18,677 nucleotides of DNA from positions 1-18,677 of the forward strand of contig CAZNVM010000445.1 of NCBI GenBank assembly GCA_964576215.1, read 5' to 3'. The notes beneath the pieces were generated by a model. The model saw only the letters and a program-made list of their open reading frames with translations. It had not been told where the DNA came from and searched no databases. Below, in pieces: positions 1 through 7,571 of this stretch (the first letter of the stretch is position 1; the number at the start of each line of letters is the position of its first letter). The DNA comes from JAVBSX01 sp964576215 (GTDB lineage Bacteria > Planctomycetota > Planctomycetia > Pirellulales > Thermoguttaceae). The translations under genes and the position numbers were made by a program.

Positions 1-2
1 AG

Positions 3-155
3 GCGGTTGAAGCAAACGGGAGCGAAGTGGCTGGTCTCCCGCCTCAATCGGATGACGGTCCTGTGTGCCGTCCGGTACAGCAGCCACTGGAAAAAATACT
101 GGATTCGGGCTACGTAATGCAAAAAGGTTTTTACGCACCCAGACTCCCTCCTTGA
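3..155 (+). CDS. Possible C-terminal end of an upstream gene (partial)
   Basis: A reading frame is open from the left edge to TGA at 153-155, giving about 50 residues that end in EKILDSGYVMQKGFYAPRL and two prolines. It enters from outside the window, so no start can be given. The residue mix looks like ordinary protein rather than a shadow frame. Another frame is open from the edge to a TAA at 115-117 but is unusually rich in Arg and Trp, so I prefer this one. The GY-x-x-x-K-G ending faintly recalls the C-terminus of GrpE, but too little is visible to name it. Confidence 0.35.
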   Translation, partial: AVEANGSEVAGLPPQSDDGPVCRPVQQPLEKILDSGYVMQKGFYAPRLPP

Positions 156-192
156 CGGAAAGATGACTTTCAGAGAAGGTGGGGACGGAGTT

Positions 193-220
193 TCCGATTC
201 CCGATCCCCGATCCCCGAAA
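193..220. repeat. Heptanucleotide tandem array, unit CCCGATC
   Basis: Four consecutive 7-bp units read TCCGATT, CCCGATC, CCCGATC, CCCGAAA. The array ends 4 bases before the ATG at 225, so it replaces the place where a ribosome binding site would be expected. It shares its 7-bp period, but not its sequence, with the other arrays of this window. Confidence 0.7.
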
Positions 221-224
221 AAAA

Positions 225-1697
225 ATGCCGCTTTCCAATTTTCGGATTTTGATTCTGACCGTTCTGGTTTGCGTGTATTGCAGTGCGCGAACGACGTGGC
301 GGGAGCAGATTCTTTTGTACTCGATGAGACAGGTGGAATCGTCCGCGTTGGTCAAACCGACCGGGCAACTTCTGTTCGAAGGAGCGATGCAGGGGATGCT
401 CGATAAACTTGGCGACGAACTCGGCGACGATTATTCCATGTACGTTTCGCCGAGCGAAGAAAAGGAATTTCGGGCACAGCTCGAGTCGAAATTGGAAGGG
501 GTCGGAATTCGTTTCGATCTCACCGCACCGGACGGAACGTTTAAGGTTCTCTATCCGATCCTTGATTCCCCGGCCCTTGCGGCGGGAATTCGCTGTGGAG
601 ACCTGATTTTGAAAGTCGACGGAGAAAGTACGGAAAAACTCAATCAATCCGAGCTTGTCAAGAAAATCAAGGGAGAACCTGACACACAAGTCGTTTTGAC
701 CGTACAACATTCCGGCGAAAGTGAACCGGTCGATATTCCGATACGGCGCGCGTCGATTCAGCAGAAGACCGTTTTCGGATTTGAAGTCAACGAACGCGGT
801 GAGGCGATTTCGGAGATTCCCGGCTTTCCGAAAATCGGGTACATTTGCATTTCGTCGTTCAATGAAAACACGGCGGAGGAAATGGTTCAACAGATTCAGT
901 CCTTTCGAACGGCGCAAAAGTTGATTCTCGATCTGCGGAACAATCCCGGCGGTTATCTTGACACTGCCGTCAAAGTTGCGGACCTGTTTGTCGATCATCG
1001 CGGACCGTACAAGGAAATCGTAACGACTCGTGATCGGGACAGCCGGGCAAAGTACGGCGGAAATTACTACGCAACGGAAAACATCCTGTTTCACGGCCCG
1101 ATGATTGTGCTCATCGACGGAGGAACCGCCAGTGCCGCCGAAATTGTCGCCGCGTGTTTGCAGGATTTCGATCGTGCGAAAATTCTCGGGCAACGGTCGT
1201 ATGGCAAAGGAACCGTTCAGGAAATTGTTGCTCTTCCGTTCGAGAATGGGATGATGAAGTTGACCGATTCGAGTTATTGGCGACCGAGCGGACGAAACAT
1301 CAATCGGATTCGTCGCACGGCAAAGATCGAAAACACGAGGAATTCGAAACTTTCCGAGGAAGCCGACGATTGGGGCGTCATGCCGGACCCCGATTTGGAG
1401 CAAAAAACGACCCGCAATCAGCGGATCGTCACGTATTTCCTGCGTGATCTGCGGACAGGGGTTCCAAAATCGACGCTGGAACCGTTGTTGCCGTTTTACC
1501 GGGAAGAACTCTGCAAGGATTCGAAATCTCTGGAAAATTTCGACGACATCGAGGAAGAAAACGAAGAGGAACTAAGCAAACCGCAAGCGTTTACGCCGGA
1601 AGGCAACGCGCCGTTTTACGATCCCGTTTTGGACAAGGCGATTGAAATACTTTCTACGGAAACTCCGATTTTACCGTCCGAGCCTCGGGAATTATGA
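225..1697 (+). CDS. S41-family carboxy-terminal processing protease with PDZ domain
   Basis: An exported serine protease of the CtpA/CtpB/Prc type, which trims or degrades envelope proteins from their C-termini. The N-terminus has a hydrophobic stretch (about residues 6-20, ILILTVLVCVY) acting as signal peptide or anchor. A region with the usual tail-specific-protease pre-PDZ pattern (GDDYSMYVSPSE) follows, then a PDZ domain at about 85-170 (SPALAAGIRCGDLILKVDGE). The S41 core includes LILDLRNNPGGYLD and GGTASAAEIVAACLQD. The catalytic dyad is intact: Ser303 in GTAS and Lys328 in YGKGTVQ, exactly 25 residues apart as in CtpB and Prc. At 490 residues it has usual family length; the acidic C-terminal tail (about 425-450) is variable in the family. 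No Shine-Dalgarno precedes the ATG; a heptamer array and an A-run do. I see no convincing promoter. A separate promoter follows the gene, so it is probably not co-transcribed with the HlyD trio. Confidence 0.93.
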   Translation: MPLSNFRILILTVLVCVYCSARTTWREQILLYSMRQVESSALVKPTGQLLFEGAMQGMLDKLGDELGDDYSMYVSPSEEKEFRAQLESKLEGVGIRFDLTAPDGTFKVLYPILDSPALAAGIRCGDLILKVDGESTEKLNQSELVKKIKGEPDTQVVLTVQHSGESEPVDIPIRRASIQQKTVFGFEVNERGEAISEIPGFPKIGYICISSFNENTAEEMVQQIQSFRTAQKLILDLRNNPGGYLDTAVKVADLFVDHRGPYKEIVTTRDRDSRAKYGGNYYATENILFHGPMIVLIDGGTASAAEIVAACLQDFDRAKILGQRSYGKGTVQEIVALPFENGMMKLTDSSYWRPSGRNINRIRRTAKIENTRNSKLSEEADDWGVMPDPDLEQKTTRNQRIVTYFLRDLRTGVPKSTLEPLLPFYREELCKDSKSLENFDDIEEENEEELSKPQAFTPEGNAPFYDPVLDKAIEILSTETPILPSEPREL

Positions 1698-1740
1698 GGT
1701 TTCTATCAAGTTTTTCGTTAGCGGACCGGTAGGGACCTGA

Positions 1741-1769
1741 TTGCGTCATTGGGATTTTTCCGGTATATT
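1741..1769 (+). promoter_or_regulatory. Sigma70-type promoter of the GAF-HlyD/HlyD/M50 operon
   Basis: A -35 box TTGCGT (1741-1746) is followed by a 17-bp spacer and a -10 box TATATT (1764-1769, five of six matches to TATAAT). Transcription would start near 1776, leaving a leader of about 60 nt before ATG 1838. The -35 matches only at TTG, but the 17-bp spacing is the same as in the other promoters of this window. Confidence 0.55.
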
Positions 1770-1837
1770 CTTGCACACATGCGCTCCGTTTGTGCGTAAA
1801 GAGAATCATTGACGACCGACCATTGTTCCGTTAATCC

Positions 1838-3910
1838 ATGAGCAACGACCAAACTTTTGACCCGAATCTTGTTGAGCAGACGCGGCTCCAGATTCGCGCG
1901 ATGGTCAATGAAATTACGCAGCTTTCAAAACTCGACGTTCCTCCGGAAGAGTTTCATTCGGAAGTGCTGCCGAAAATCGTTACCGCACTGGCCGCCGTTG
2001 GGGGTGCTCTTTGGACCATCGACGACCGCGGCGTGCTTTCGCTTGGTTACCAGGTCAACATGCAGGAGCTACGGCTCGGCGAATCGGAAGAAGGGGCCAA
2101 AAAACACAGCCGACTCCTCTACAAAATGCTCCAAACCAAGGAGGACGGCACGCTGGTAATGCCCCGATCCGGCTTCGAAGGGAGCGACGAAGCGGGCAAC
2201 CCGACCGATTATCTTCTCGTTTTCGCTCCGGTTCGAACGGAACTGGAAACCGTCGGTCTGATCGAAATCGCCCAGCGGGCCGACACGGGACCGGTTGCGC
2301 AAAAAGGTTACGTCAAATTCCTGGGACAAATGGGAGGGGTCGTCGCCGACTACTACAAAAACCGGCAGCTCCGTAATTTCGGCGAACGGCAACACCTTTG
2401 GACGCTCCTCGAAGAATTTACCCGAACGATCCACAAAACGCTTGATCTTCGGGAAACCGCCTACACCATCGTCAACGAAGGCCGACGTTTGATCGAATGT
2501 GACCGGGTCAGCATTGCGATCAACTACGGCGGTAAAAGCATTATCACGTCGGTCAGCGGCCAGGATATGGTTGACAAGCGGTCCACGACGGTCAAGCTGC
2601 TTGGCAAACTCGCCACGGCGGTCGTCCGGGTCAACGAGCCGGTCTGGTACACCGGCGACACGTCCGATTTTGCGCCGCAGGTTGAAAAAGCGGTCGAGGA
2701 TTACGTCGATGAATCGCATACGAAAATGATCGCCGTCTTCCCGTTGACGAAAGTGAAACTGGAAGAGGTGCCCGAAGAGGACATTGCGGCTCGGGAAAAG
2801 CCGGAGTTGCCGTTCGGAGCACTGATCGTCGAACAGATCGAGGACAGCCGTATTCCGGAACGGATGAAAAAGCGGGTCGAAATCGTTGCCGACCACGCTT
2901 GCTCGGCCCTCGGAAATTCGATGGACCACAACAGCATCTTCCTGATGCCGCTTTGGCGAACCATCGGCAAGTCGAAAGTGTTGGTCTCCGCCCGGATGTT
3001 GCCGAAGACGATTTCCATTTCGTTGGCGGTCATTGCGGCGATTCTCCTGCTCATTTTCGTCCCCTGGGACTTCAATATGTGGTGCGACGGCGCGCTGGAA
3101 CCCATCGAACGACGCTTCGTTTACCCGGCCATCGAAGGAAAAATCATCGAGGTTTACGTCGACCACGACGATGTCGTTCAAAAGGGGGACGTTCTTGCCG
3201 TGATGCAGAACGTCGATCTTGAAATGAAGGAAACGCAACTGCTTGGCGAACGGGCGGAATTGGCGGTTCAATTGAGCAATGCGAGGAAAATCCGCCTTGA
3301 TGAAAATACGCCGCAGGACCAAAAACAAGAAGTGATCGGGCAGATCGAAGCAATTTTGGAACGCCAAAAAACCAACGGCGAAATACTTGAATGGTACAAA
3401 ATCCAAAAAGAAGATTTAATCATTAAGGCCCCGATGAGTGGGACCGTTATCACGATGGATGTGAAAAGGAACCTGCTCGGTCATCCTGTCACTCGCGGTA
3501 TACCGCTTCTGGAAATTGCAGACACGGATCGGCAAAAACCGTGGAGACTGGAACTGGACATGCCGGAAAAGCGGATGGGACATGTCATTGATTACCAAAA
3601 GTCTCTGCAAAAACAGGATCCGAACGCACAACTGGAGGTCATATTTATTCTCGCTTCCAATCCGAACATCAACTATCACGGAAGGGTCGCAACGATTCAC
3701 GACCGTTTTGAAGTTTTGGGGGAAGCCACCGGCGGAAACACGGTTCGCATCAAGGCAACGATTACGGACCAGGATCGTTTGCCCGACGAACTTCGACCGG
3801 GAACGAGTTGCAAAGCAAAAATCCGGTGCGGCAAACAAGCTCTCGGATACGTCCTCTTCCACGAAGCCATCGCCTTTTTCCAACGCCAGGTTTTGTTTAG
3901 ATTCTTCTGA
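1838..3910 (+). CDS. GAF-domain/HlyD fusion membrane protein (periplasmic adaptor)
   Basis: A 690-residue membrane fusion-type protein. The N-terminal half is soluble and contains two GAF-like modules, about 15-185 and 187-372; the second has the pattern TLLEEFTRTIHKTLDLRETA followed by ECDRVSIAI and ends in a helix with HACSALGNSM. One membrane segment lies at about 392-410 (SISLAVIAAILLLIFVPW). The HlyD adaptor part follows: half of a lipoyl-like barrel (about 425-460, VYPAIEGKIIEVYVDHDDVV), a coiled-coil hairpin (about 464-525), the second lipoyl half (LIIKAPMSGTVITMDV) and a C-terminal beta-barrel ending near LRPGTSCKAKIRC. The predicted topology is GAF in the cytoplasm and HlyD in the periplasm, so a ligand bound inside could be signalled to an envelope complex; this is inference. 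It is the first gene of a three-gene unit. No Shine-Dalgarno precedes the ATG. The last dozen residues (AIAFFQRQVLFRFF) are unusually hydrophobic for this position. Confidence 0.85.
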   Translation: MSNDQTFDPNLVEQTRLQIRAMVNEITQLSKLDVPPEEFHSEVLPKIVTALAAVGGALWTIDDRGVLSLGYQVNMQELRLGESEEGAKKHSRLLYKMLQTKEDGTLVMPRSGFEGSDEAGNPTDYLLVFAPVRTELETVGLIEIAQRADTGPVAQKGYVKFLGQMGGVVADYYKNRQLRNFGERQHLWTLLEEFTRTIHKTLDLRETAYTIVNEGRRLIECDRVSIAINYGGKSIITSVSGQDMVDKRSTTVKLLGKLATAVVRVNEPVWYTGDTSDFAPQVEKAVEDYVDESHTKMIAVFPLTKVKLEEVPEEDIAAREKPELPFGALIVEQIEDSRIPERMKKRVEIVADHACSALGNSMDHNSIFLMPLWRTIGKSKVLVSARMLPKTISISLAVIAAILLLIFVPWDFNMWCDGALEPIERRFVYPAIEGKIIEVYVDHDDVVQKGDVLAVMQNVDLEMKETQLLGERAELAVQLSNARKIRLDENTPQDQKQEVIGQIEAILERQKTNGEILEWYKIQKEDLIIKAPMSGTVITMDVKRNLLGHPVTRGIPLLEIADTDRQKPWRLELDMPEKRMGHVIDYQKSLQKQDPNAQLEVIFILASNPNINYHGRVATIHDRFEVLGEATGGNTVRIKATITDQDRLPDELRPGTSCKAKIRCGKQALGYVLFHEAIAFFQRQVLFRFF

Positions 3911-3911
3911 A

Positions 3912-3994
3912 AAGTTAGCGGCGGGGCTTGCCCCGCGCTACCTCGATGTTGAGTCTACCCCGCTCCAGCGCGGGGCAAGCCCCGCCGCTAACTT
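3912..3994. repeat. GTTAGC palindromic element, perfect 28-bp inverted repeat
   Basis: The arms at 3912-3939 and 3967-3994 are perfect reverse complements (28 bp) around a 27-bp loop. Each arm begins AAGTTAGCGGCGGGGC and contains the near-palindrome GGGGC-TT-GCCCC. The right arm is followed by TAGTTTTT, so the transcript could fold as a strong terminator or attenuator between the first two genes of the operon. No transposase is present. A half-element with the same core lies at 17866-17886. Confidence 0.85.
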
Positions 3995-4003
3995 AGTTTT
4001 TCC

Positions 4004-4035
4004 ATTCGTAATTTGTAATTCGTAATTCGTAATTC
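4004..4035. repeat. Heptanucleotide tandem array, unit ATTCGTA
   Basis: Units ATTCGTA, ATTTGTA, ATTCGTA, ATTCGTA are followed by a partial ATTC. The array ends 3 bases before the ATG at 4039 and so forms the entire translation initiation region of the next gene. Confidence 0.85.
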
Positions 4036-4038
4036 AAA

Positions 4039-5127
4039 ATGAGAGCGATACTCCTATTGATCGTGTTATTCCAGGTGTCCGGGCCGGGTACGGCCCCCAA
4101 GGTTTCCACGGCCCAGCTTCATGGTCGCATGAACGAGCTTCTCAGCGGTCAGAACGCCGTAAGCGGTTCCGCCGATCCCGGAGAGGATGTACAGAAATTG
4201 TTGGTTGACTCCAGTATGAGCCAGTTGGATCCGGTCAATAACGTCATAAAAATCAGTATGGCCAAGGTCGATCCGGAAAAAACAATCCTCATCTCCGCCG
4301 GAATTCAAGGAAAATTGACCCGGCTTCGCGTCAACGCAAAAGACCCTGTTACCGGCGAGGATATTTTGGACGCCGAGGGAAAGCCCGTGATGATCGAGGT
4401 GAAAGAAGGACAGAACGTCAGCAGAGACCAGGAAATCGGGACCATCGACGATTCCGTCGAACTCAATCAAGTCGCCGCTGCAGAAGCGATGCTTGAAGTT
4501 GCGATTGCCGAGGAAAAGAAAAAGATTGAAATCGAATACGCCAGGGCGACTTTTGTCGTCGCGGCTGCGGCGGTTGAAAGAAATGACTACATGAACCAAC
4601 AGACACCCAACACGATTCCCCGACAGCAAGTTCTTGAAGACATGTTGAAAAAAACGCAGGCGAAAAAACAGTGGGAAAAAGCGGAGTACGATCTGTATAC
4701 CATCCGTCCGGCGGAAACGAATGTCAAACGAATGGAATTGGCCATTGCCGAAACGCGGCTCAAACAACGCCGCCTGATTTCGCCGATCAACGGGATTATC
4801 GATGAGATTCGGGGACACGAAGGCATGTGGTTTCGGGAAGGGGACCCGATCCTGAAAATCACGCAATACGACACGCTTTGGGTGAAGGCGAAAGTCAATA
4901 TCAATCACGCGACACCACGCATGATCAACGGCAAAACGGTTGAAGTCATCGCCGAACCGCTCGGAAAAGAGCCGCCGCTCAAGTTCACAGGAAAAGTGAT
5001 TTTTGCCAGCCAAACCATCGAGGGAGACGACTGCTTCAAGATTCACGTCGAAGTGAAAAACAAACTCCAGGACGGCTATTGGCTCCTGAATCCGGGACGA
5101 TTCGTGGAATTGAGAATACCGCTGTAA
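4039..5127 (+). CDS. Secreted HlyD-family periplasmic adaptor protein
   Basis: A 362-residue adaptor subunit of the HlyD/membrane fusion protein family, which bridges an inner-membrane component to other envelope parts. An N-terminal hydrophobic segment (MRAILLLIVLFQVSG) is a likely signal peptide. The lipoyl-like barrel is split in the usual way: a first half at about 80-145 (ILISAGIQGKLTRLRV, KEGQNVSRDQEIGTIDD) and a second half at about 240-275 (RLISPINGIIDEI, EGMWFREGDPILKI). Between them is a long Ala/Glu/Lys-rich coiled-coil hairpin (about 150-240). The first barrel half carries an insert, KDPVTGEDILDAEGKPVMIE, longer than usual. The C-terminal beta-barrel ends in NPGRFVELRIPL. It is the middle gene of the unit with the GAF-HlyD and M50-HlyD proteins. 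The start is the only sensible one and lies directly after a heptamer array with no Shine-Dalgarno. Confidence 0.87.
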   Translation: MRAILLLIVLFQVSGPGTAPKVSTAQLHGRMNELLSGQNAVSGSADPGEDVQKLLVDSSMSQLDPVNNVIKISMAKVDPEKTILISAGIQGKLTRLRVNAKDPVTGEDILDAEGKPVMIEVKEGQNVSRDQEIGTIDDSVELNQVAAAEAMLEVAIAEEKKKIEIEYARATFVVAAAAVERNDYMNQQTPNTIPRQQVLEDMLKKTQAKKQWEKAEYDLYTIRPAETNVKRMELAIAETRLKQRRLISPINGIIDEIRGHEGMWFREGDPILKITQYDTLWVKAKVNINHATPRMINGKTVEVIAEPLGKEPPLKFTGKVIFASQTIEGDDCFKIHVEVKNKLQDGYWLLNPGRFVELRIPL

Positions 5128-5130
5128 ATC

Positions 5131-5204
5131 AATTACGAATTACGAATTACGTTATGTAATTCGTCATTCGTCATTCGTCATTCGTCATTCGTAATTCGTA
5201 ATTA
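5131..5204. repeat. Inverted heptanucleotide arrays, AATTACG x3 and ATTCGTC x4/ATTCGTA x2
   Basis: Three AATTACG units at 5131-5151 are followed, after a short gap, by four ATTCGTC units (5159-5186) and two ATTCGTA units (5187-5200) plus ATTA. The first block is the reverse complement of the ATTCGTA type, so the two ends can pair as a hairpin. The region fills almost the whole gap between the HlyD adaptor and the M50 gene; only an A-run separates it from ATG 5211. Confidence 0.88.
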
Positions 5205-5210
5205 AAAAAA

Positions 5211-7469
5211 ATGGTTTCCTTAGCCGACAGTCTTGTTTCCAGCAGTGCCCGGAAGTTGCCGATCCGGGTGCGTTCCGACCTGGAAGCGAAACGCTGTTTG
5301 TACCTCGGGCGGAGTTTTTGGATTCTCAAAGACCCCGTCGGCTTGAAGTATTTTCGCTTTCAAGACGAAGAATACTGGATTCTCAAACAGCTCGACGGCA
5401 ATCACTCGCTCGATGAAATCAAGGAAGGATTCGAAAAGGAATTTCCGCCTCAAAAAATCACGCTCGAAGATTTGCAGAGTTTCATCGGCACGCTGCACCA
5501 AAGCGCACTGATCCTCGCCGGGGTTCCCGATCAGGGACACGAATTGCTCAAACGCCGCGACAAACGGCGTCGCAAGGAGATCATGGGGGCGATGTCGAAC
5601 ATCCTTTGCATCAAATTCAAGGGACTTGACCTTGACACCCTGCTCGAAAAAATGGTCCCTTACGTCCGGTTCATGTACCAACCGGCGGTGGTGATCTCCT
5701 GTTTGCTGTTCGCACTCTCGGCTCTTTTGCTGGTCCTGGTCGAGTTCGACTATTTCCGTTCGAAATTGCCCGGCTTCCACACGTTTTTCAGTCCGGCAAA
5801 CATCGTGCTGCTCAGCATGACGCTTGGCGTTACGAAAATTTTTCACGAATTCGGGCATGGTCTCACATGCAAATACTTCGGCGGCGAATGTCACGAGATG
5901 GGGGTAATGATTCTCGTGCTGACCCCCTGTTTGTATTGCAACGTCTCCGATTCCTGGATGCTACCAAGCACGTGGCACCGGATCGCCATCGGTATCGCCG
6001 GAGTCTATATCGAGTGTATCCTGGCCGCAATATGTACGTATATCTGGTGGTTCTCGACGCCGGGCCTGCTCAATTACCTCTGTTTGAACGTGATGTTCAT
6101 CTCGTCGGTCAGTACGATCCTCTTCAATATCAATCCGCTCCTGCGGTACGACGGATACTACATTCTGTCCGACCTGCTGGAAATTCCGAACTTGCGGCAA
6201 AAAGCCACGACGCTTCTGACGCGGAAATGCCAGGAATGGTTTCTCGGCATGGAACAACAACCGGACCCGTTCCTGCCGAAAAAGAATCAGATATTATTCG
6301 CCCTGTTCACGATCGCGTCGGTCTGTTACCGCTGGGTTATTATGGCGTCGATTCTCACGTTCATCTATCGTATTTTCGAGCCGAGGGGACTGAAAATCAT
6401 CAGTCAGGCGATTATCGCCATGTCGCTTTTCGGCCTTTTCGTGATGCCGCTTATTAAGATCGGCAAGTTTTTTTGGGTTCCCGGGAGGATTTATCGCGTG
6501 AAAAAAGTAAGATTTTATATGTCCTTGTCCGGTGTCATTGTGATTCTCCTGGCCGTCATCCTGGTCAAAATACCGTACACCGTCGTTGTTCCCGTGATAT
6601 TGGAGCTTCGTGCGTCCGATTCGCAACAGGTTTACGTTCCGGAGTTCGGCGGCGTGCTGGACGCCGTTTACGTCAAGCCGGGCGACAAAGTCGTGGAAGG
6701 TCAACTCCTTGCCGAAGTACGAAATCTTCGGATGAATATGGAGCTTGCCAAGTTGCAACGAGACATCGAAGAAAAAGAGAAAGAGCTTAAGTATCGCCGC
6801 CAAATGCTTTATTTGCGGCCAGAGCGGGCGGATTCCCTGAAACCGCTCGAGAAACAATTGGTCGCGTTGAAAGAAGCGGTGGAGCAGAAATATCGGGACT
6901 TTACCCGCCTGGAACTCCGTGCGCCCCAGGACGGCATCGTGGTGTCTCCCCCCTGGAAGCCGTATCGGGAACCGATTCGCGGGCAGCTCGTCTCGTGGTG
7001 GGGAACGCCGCTGGAGGAAAAAAATCTCGGTATGACGTTTGACGACGCCGCTCGTGGTACGGTCTTTTGCAGTGTCGGCGACCCGAAAAAACTCGAAGCG
7101 GTGCTCGTCGTGAACCAATCGAAAATCGATTTCGTTCGGGAAGGCCAAAGGGTCGAATTGAAGTTCGACGAATATCCCAGTGAAATCTTTCACTCGGCCG
7201 TCGGCGAAAAAAAAGCGATTGAAAACAGCAAGATGGATTCCATTCCCGTTCCGCTTTCGACCCGGGTGAAGGGGGAAGTGCCGACGACAACCAAAGACGG
7301 CATCGAAGTTCCCAGCAGCACTTCCCACCGCGTTTTGGTTCCGCTGGAGAACGAGAAAGAGCGTTTCATCGTCGGAATGACCGGTTCCGCCAAGGTTCAC
7401 GTCGATCCGCAATCGCTTTTCCAAAGAGGACTCCGCCTCTTTAATGAAACGTTTACGTTTAAGTTTTAG
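5211..7469 (+). CDS. M50 metallopeptidase with PqqD-like N-domain and C-terminal HlyD module
   Basis: A 752-residue integral membrane protein. Residues about 16-105 resemble a PqqD-type winged-helix peptide-binding domain (YFRFQDEEYWILKQLDG, then LDEIKEGFEKEF). The M50 (site-2 protease-like) core follows, with the zinc motif HEFGH at His212-Glu213-His216 inside a membrane helix. The second M50 motif is NPLLRYDGYYILSD, with Asp314 as the likely third ligand. Several membrane helices lie at about 153-180, 196-217, 225-310, 360-425 and 436-460. After the last helix comes a periplasmic HlyD part with lipoyl-like halves around 475-510 (YVPEFGGVLDAVYVKPGDKV) and 565-600 (LELRAPQDGIVVSPPW), a coiled coil between them and a final beta-barrel. 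All M50 ligands are present, so it should be active. It probably forms a complex with the two HlyD proteins upstream. The substrate is unknown; a PqqD-like domain suggests a peptide or small protein. Start ATG 5211 follows an A-run without Shine-Dalgarno. Confidence 0.88.
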   Translation: MVSLADSLVSSSARKLPIRVRSDLEAKRCLYLGRSFWILKDPVGLKYFRFQDEEYWILKQLDGNHSLDEIKEGFEKEFPPQKITLEDLQSFIGTLHQSALILAGVPDQGHELLKRRDKRRRKEIMGAMSNILCIKFKGLDLDTLLEKMVPYVRFMYQPAVVISCLLFALSALLLVLVEFDYFRSKLPGFHTFFSPANIVLLSMTLGVTKIFHEFGHGLTCKYFGGECHEMGVMILVLTPCLYCNVSDSWMLPSTWHRIAIGIAGVYIECILAAICTYIWWFSTPGLLNYLCLNVMFISSVSTILFNINPLLRYDGYYILSDLLEIPNLRQKATTLLTRKCQEWFLGMEQQPDPFLPKKNQILFALFTIASVCYRWVIMASILTFIYRIFEPRGLKIISQAIIAMSLFGLFVMPLIKIGKFFWVPGRIYRVKKVRFYMSLSGVIVILLAVILVKIPYTVVVPVILELRASDSQQVYVPEFGGVLDAVYVKPGDKVVEGQLLAEVRNLRMNMELAKLQRDIEEKEKELKYRRQMLYLRPERADSLKPLEKQLVALKEAVEQKYRDFTRLELRAPQDGIVVSPPWKPYREPIRGQLVSWWGTPLEEKNLGMTFDDAARGTVFCSVGDPKKLEAVLVVNQSKIDFVREGQRVELKFDEYPSEIFHSAVGEKKAIENSKMDSIPVPLSTRVKGEVPTTTKDGIEVPSSTSHRVLVPLENEKERFIVGMTGSAKVHVDPQSLFQRGLRLFNETFTFKF

Positions 7470-7473
7470 TTTT

Positions 7474-7571
7474 AAATGAGAAATGAGAAATGAGAAATGA
7501 GAAATGAGAAAAAGTTAGCCGCACAGGGTGCGGCTGCTTATCTCTCATTTCTCATTTCTCATTTCTCATTT
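7474..7571. repeat. Convergent-junction hairpin: AAATGAG x5, GTTAGC stem-loop, CTCATTT x4
   Basis: Five perfect AAATGAG units (7474-7508) and four perfect CTCATTT units (7544-7571) are reverse complements. They flank a stem-loop with stem AGCCGCA/TGCGGCT (7517-7523 and 7529-7535, loop CAGGG) introduced by GTTAGC. The whole can fold into one long hairpin between two converging genes and could act as a bidirectional terminator. Read in the sense of each gene, both arrays are AAATGAG. The right array overlaps the coding end of the minus-strand gene. Confidence 0.9.

Noticed and set aside
1..117. Frame-1 opening from the left edge to TAA at 115-117
   Set aside because: It has unlikely Arg/Trp-rich composition compared with the alternative frame ending at 155.
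2069..3406. A 445-codon minus-strand open frame opposite the GAF-HlyD gene
   Set aside because: It is rich in Arg, Phe, His and Asp with no domain pattern, and lies opposite a gene with clear domains; it is a shadow frame caused by the codon use of the real gene.
3912..3994. The 28-bp inverted repeat considered as insertion-sequence ends
   Set aside because: Only 27 bp lie between the arms and no transposase is encoded; at most it is a MITE or REP-like element.
5131..5204. Tandem repeats considered as a CRISPR array
   Set aside because: The units are 7 bp with no spacers and no cas genes nearby.
6294..7424. A 376-codon minus-strand open frame opposite the M50 gene
   Set aside because: It shows no recognisable motif and is rich in Arg, Phe, His and Asn; the opposite strand encodes HlyD elements in order.
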